From Ectothiorhodospiraceae bacterium (GTDB lineage Bacteria > Pseudomonadota > Gammaproteobacteria > HK1), in contig JACKNM010000005.1 of the NCBI GenBank assembly GCA_024234875.1, positions 186,001 through 250,000 of the forward strand: a stretch of DNA of 64,000 nt, given 5' to 3'. Below the pieces are notes generated by a model that was given only the letters and a program-made list of their open reading frames with translations, had not been told where the DNA came from and made no database searches. Each line of letters begins with the position of its first letter. Positions within the stretch are counted from its first letter, which is position 1. Below, piece after piece: positions 61,827-64,000 of the stretch. The translations under genes and the position numbers were made by a program.

Positions 61827-61926
61827 GCCCGTCGTCGGGGCGGGCGCTGCCGTGCTCGGCACGGCGCAGGCCGCAATGCGTCGACGGTCACCGCTGCCGT
61901 CTCGTCGGCCTGTCGCCGTGACACCA

Positions 61927-61951
61927 GCGGCGGAATGGGTTGTTCCGCCGC
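61927..61951. terminator. Hairpin between the two RiPP precursors
   Basis: GCGGCGGAA (61927-61935) pairs perfectly with TTCCGCCGC (61943-61951) around a seven-base loop, 100 bases after precursor 1. It could terminate or attenuate read-through. No T-run follows. Confidence 0.45.
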
Positions 61952-61960
61952 CCGCGTCGC

Positions 61961-62046
61961 GACTGAGACCGCGGTCACTGTCCGCCGGTCACCGTCGTCC
62001 TAGATTCCCGCCGGGTGACTGCCCCGGACTTCGGGAGGACGGGCCG
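61961..62046 (+). promoter_or_regulatory. Duplicated upstream region of RiPP precursor 2
   Basis: This is the second copy of the region described at 61365-61454, with the same block order and the same GGAGGACG ribosome site. Each precursor therefore seems to have its own copy of the promoter. Confidence 0.5.
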
Positions 62047-62400
62047 ATGTCGCACTCGGGAGACGATGGCATTGTTCGCGACCGGATCATCGCCGCCGCG
62101 GTGGCCGACCCCGGCGTCCGGCGGGCGCTGAAGGACGACCCGCGCGGCACCATCCGGCGCATTACCGGGCTCGACGTCCCGGTGGGCGTCACGGTGGAGG
62201 TGCTGGAGGAGCGCGCCGACAAGGTGTACCTCGTGCTCCCGGCCGAGTCCGGTGGCGAGCTTGGCGACGACGACCTCGACGCGGTGGCGGGTGGGGCCGG
62301 AATGTGGACCCTTGCGCTGTCCTCGACGCGCATCGCTCGCGGCCAGTCGACTCCGCCCTACCTGACCCACACGGTCGTCGGTGGAAGGCTCATGCCTTAG
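62047..62400 (+). CDS. NHLP-type RiPP precursor peptide 2
   Basis: 117 residues, a close paralogue of precursor 1. The leader is nearly identical (DRIIAAAVADPGVRRALKDD, VEVLEERADKVYLVLPAE, DDDLDAVAGG). The 34-residue core starts AGMWTLALSSTRIARG, conserved with precursor 1, then diverges (QSTPPYLTHTVV and so on). Again there is no Cys. Conserved leader, conserved first 16 core residues and variable tail point to one modification site near the start of the core. ATG start after GGAGGACG. Confidence 0.88.
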   Translation: MSHSGDDGIVRDRIIAAAVADPGVRRALKDDPRGTIRRITGLDVPVGVTVEVLEERADKVYLVLPAESGGELGDDDLDAVAGGAGMWTLALSSTRIARGQSTPPYLTHTVVGGRLMP

Positions 62401-62418
62401 AGCGTGTCTCCGAGCGAG

Positions 62419-62490
62419 CATGTGAGGCCGGTGTGAGCCGCGCTGCGCGCCTGCCGTCTCGGCGCAACTCCGCGATGGAGGTGCGCCGAG
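62419..62490. repeat. 72-bp double-hairpin repeat, copy 2
   Basis: It is related over its whole length to 40958-41028. The first hairpin pairs 62426-62435 with 62446-62455, and the second pairs 62458-62471 with 62477-62490 (one mismatch). At one stem position copy 1 has T-A where copy 2 has G-C, so pairing is kept. It lies 18 bases after precursor 2. Confidence 0.7.
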
Positions 62491-62567
62491 TCTCCTCGGA
62501 GCCCGTGGTGGCCGAGCGCACCGTGGGCTCGATCCACGAACGCCGCTTGACGCGCGCTCGTGGCGGC

Positions 62568-64000
62568 TCAGGGCGTGGTGTCGTGCCAGGCCCGAACCAG
62601 GGCCTCGGTCGCGGCGTCGGCTTGCGCGCGCGTGGTGATCGGCGGCGCCGGCAGATGGGCCGGCCGCTCGATGCCGAGCGCGTCGAGCACCGCGACCGCC
62701 GTGCCTCGCGGATCCGCCGCGAGGTCCTCGTACCAGACCGTGAACGGGGCCGGCCGGTGGTCGGCGAGGAGCTCGTCCCATCGGGCCTCGTCGGCGTCCA
62801 GCCGCGCCAGTCGCTGGGCGATGGCGGCGCGGTCGAAGGTCGGCGCCGGGGCGACACCGCGAGTGGCCTCGGTGCGCACCCAATCGCCGCTGGCCTCTGC
62901 CCGCCACAGCGAGATTGCCTGGCGAAGCCGATCGCGGCGTCGCAGCCGGACGAACCGGAGCCCGGGCAACAGCAGCTTCAGGGCATCCATCGGACCGCCG
63001 GGAGGCCACTCACCCGACGTCGGCGCCGCCAGGGCCTCGAGCTGGTGCCAGAGTAGCTTGGTGCCGAAGACATCGTTGGGACCGGTCAGGCCCTGTACCG
63101 CCGCGGCGAGCTGGTCGACGCCGCCGCCGCCGCCGTGCGTCACCTCGAACGAGCGCCGAGCGCCGTCGGCAAGGTGCTCGGTCGGAGAGCCGGCGAGCCC
63201 GGTCCCGCCCAGCGCCTCGCAGAGCAGGTTGCTCCCTGCGCGCGGGGTGGTGGCGATCGCATAGCTCAGCAATGGGCGAATCGGGTCGAGGCCATCACCG
63301 GGGGCGAGCGATCTCGTGGTCGGACTCGGGGTGCTCGCGGTCGGGGTGCGGGCGGCGCGCGGGGCGTCCGAGAGGGTGTCGGCGACCAGGTCGAGCCAGG
63401 CCTCACGGTAGCGGGGGAAGTCGTAGGCGGCGGCGCGGTCGCGGCTGCGCGCACCCATGCGCGCGCGTTCCGAGGGGGAGCTCACCAGCCGCTCGAGGTG
63501 GCGGGCGACCTCCGCCTCGGAGCGGGCCAGCAGCCCGTTGTCACCGTGGCGAATCAGCTCGCCGACGCAACCCTTCGGCTCGGTGACCACCGGCAGACCG
63601 GCCGCCAGCATCTCGAGCAGGGTGATCGAGAGGATCTCCTCGTGGGTCTCGGTGAGATGCAGGCCGATGTCGGCGGAGGCGAGCAGCGCCGGGACGTCCT
63701 GGGTGGGGACGTTGCCCAGGAACTGGACGTGACCCTCGAGTCCGTGCGCCGCCAACTCCGGCTCGATCTCGTGGCGGCGGGGTCCGCGACCGGCCACCAG
63801 CACCCGTGCCCCGAGCGTGCCGAGGGCGGGAAGGGCGTGCAGGAAGCGCCGCGGGAACTTCTCGGGATCGAGGCGGGCGAGGACGACGATGGTGACGACC
63901 TCGCGCTCACCGTGCACCGCCGGGGGGAAGCGCGCGAGGTCGACGGGGTTGTCGATGCGCCGCAGACCTGCCGGCGGCAGATGGCCCTGCAATCGAGCAT
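62568..64000 (-). CDS. Glycosyltransferase (GT4)-Stf0 sulfotransferase fusion, N-terminus outside the window
   Basis: The frame is open to the right edge, so the 5' end is missing. The first about 210 visible residues are the C-terminal half of a GT4 glycosyltransferase: VVLARLDPEKFPRRFL, VLVAGRGPRRHEIE, VQFLGNVPTQDVPALL and the nucleotide-sugar motif ETHEEILSITLLEMLAAGLP. A linker leads to a Stf0-type sulfotransferase (about 245-470) with the PAPS-binding TTPRAGSNLLCEAL, GTKLLWHQLEAL and RFVRLRRRDRLRQAISLWRA. The fusion should add a sugar and a sulfate to one acceptor, such as a lipid or polysaccharide. It is on the strand opposite the RiPP precursors, so a link with them is only possible, not shown. 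Confidence 0.88.
   Translation of the reverse strand, partial: ARLQGHLPPAGLRRIDNPVDLARFPPAVHGEREVVTIVVLARLDPEKFPRRFLHALPALGTLGARVLVAGRGPRRHEIEPELAAHGLEGHVQFLGNVPTQDVPALLASADIGLHLTETHEEILSITLLEMLAAGLPVVTEPKGCVGELIRHGDNGLLARSEAEVARHLERLVSSPSERARMGARSRDRAAAYDFPRYREAWLDLVADTLSDAPRAARTPTASTPSPTTRSLAPGDGLDPIRPLLSYAIATTPRAGSNLLCEALGGTGLAGSPTEHLADGARRSFEVTHGGGGGVDQLAAAVQGLTGPNDVFGTKLLWHQLEALAAPTSGEWPPGGPMDALKLLLPGLRFVRLRRRDRLRQAISLWRAEASGDWVRTEATRGVAPAPTFDRAAIAQRLARLDADEARWDELLADHRPAPFTVWYEDLAADPRGTAVAVLDALGIERPAHLPAPPITTRAQADAATEALVRAWHDTTP

Overview
The window comes from a very GC-rich Gram-negative bacterium. Signal peptides, lipoboxes, an outer-membrane barrel, CysB, PmbA, Lon, UvrD, CcmI and a TRAP transporter point to a proteobacterium, most likely a gammaproteobacterium, but nothing here fixes the genus. 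No phage, transposase or CRISPR array is visible.

Layout. 1-5.9 kb holds signalling genes: a truncated Cache-domain sensor, a REC-PAS-GGDEF-EAL protein, CysB and a diguanylate cyclase. Both GGDEF genes carry a flagellar sigma-28-type promoter. 5.9-16.2 kb holds housekeeping genes: lon, pmbA, a giant AsmA/DUF748-like protein and uvrD. 16.2-20.5 kb holds a dihaem cytochrome c5, tRNA-Arg(CCG), a small membrane protein and a CBS protein behind an FNR-like box, and TRAP dctQM. 20.5-24.9 kb holds a seven-haem cytochrome and a hybrid histidine kinase coupled to a small secreted protein.

25.1-54.2 kb is the centre of interest: a multihaem cytochrome locus. One long, tightly coupled minus-strand operon (40850 down to about 26761) encodes two three-haem cytochromes, an NHL propeller lipoprotein, an eleven-haem cytochrome, ResB and CcsA (System II cytochrome c maturation), a TPR protein, a membrane-fused spermidine-synthase-like protein, an NtrB-like histidine kinase, an NtrC-like sigma-54 activator, a Sel1 protein and a propeller lipoprotein. 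Next to it lie a coiled-coil protein, a c5/three-haem fusion, another three-haem cytochrome, a large outer-membrane barrel, a PpiC-type prolyl isomerase, secreted four-, four- and five-haem cytochromes, two more NHL lipoproteins, a three-haem lipoprotein and a three-haem class I cytochrome. Twelve proteins in the window carry 52 CXXCH motifs. Sigma-54-type promoters precede at least three, probably four, of these transcription units, so the kinase/NtrC pair inside the locus is the natural candidate regulator. I read this as a self-regulated porin-cytochrome conduit for extracellular electron transfer, with small secreted cytochromes that may be filament or shuttle subunits. The function is inferred from gene content.

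54.6-58.9 kb holds ccmI (System I maturation), a ChaN-like haem/iron lipoprotein, a beta-CASP metallo-beta-lactamase RNase and a small secreted protein. 59.2-64 kb holds a dockerin protein next to a cohesin protein with a PEP-CTERM-like tail, two tandem NHLP-type RiPP precursors whose cores lack cysteine, and a glycosyltransferase-Stf0 sulfotransferase fusion cut by the window edge. A 71-bp double-hairpin repeat occurs once in the cytochrome locus and once beside the RiPP precursors.
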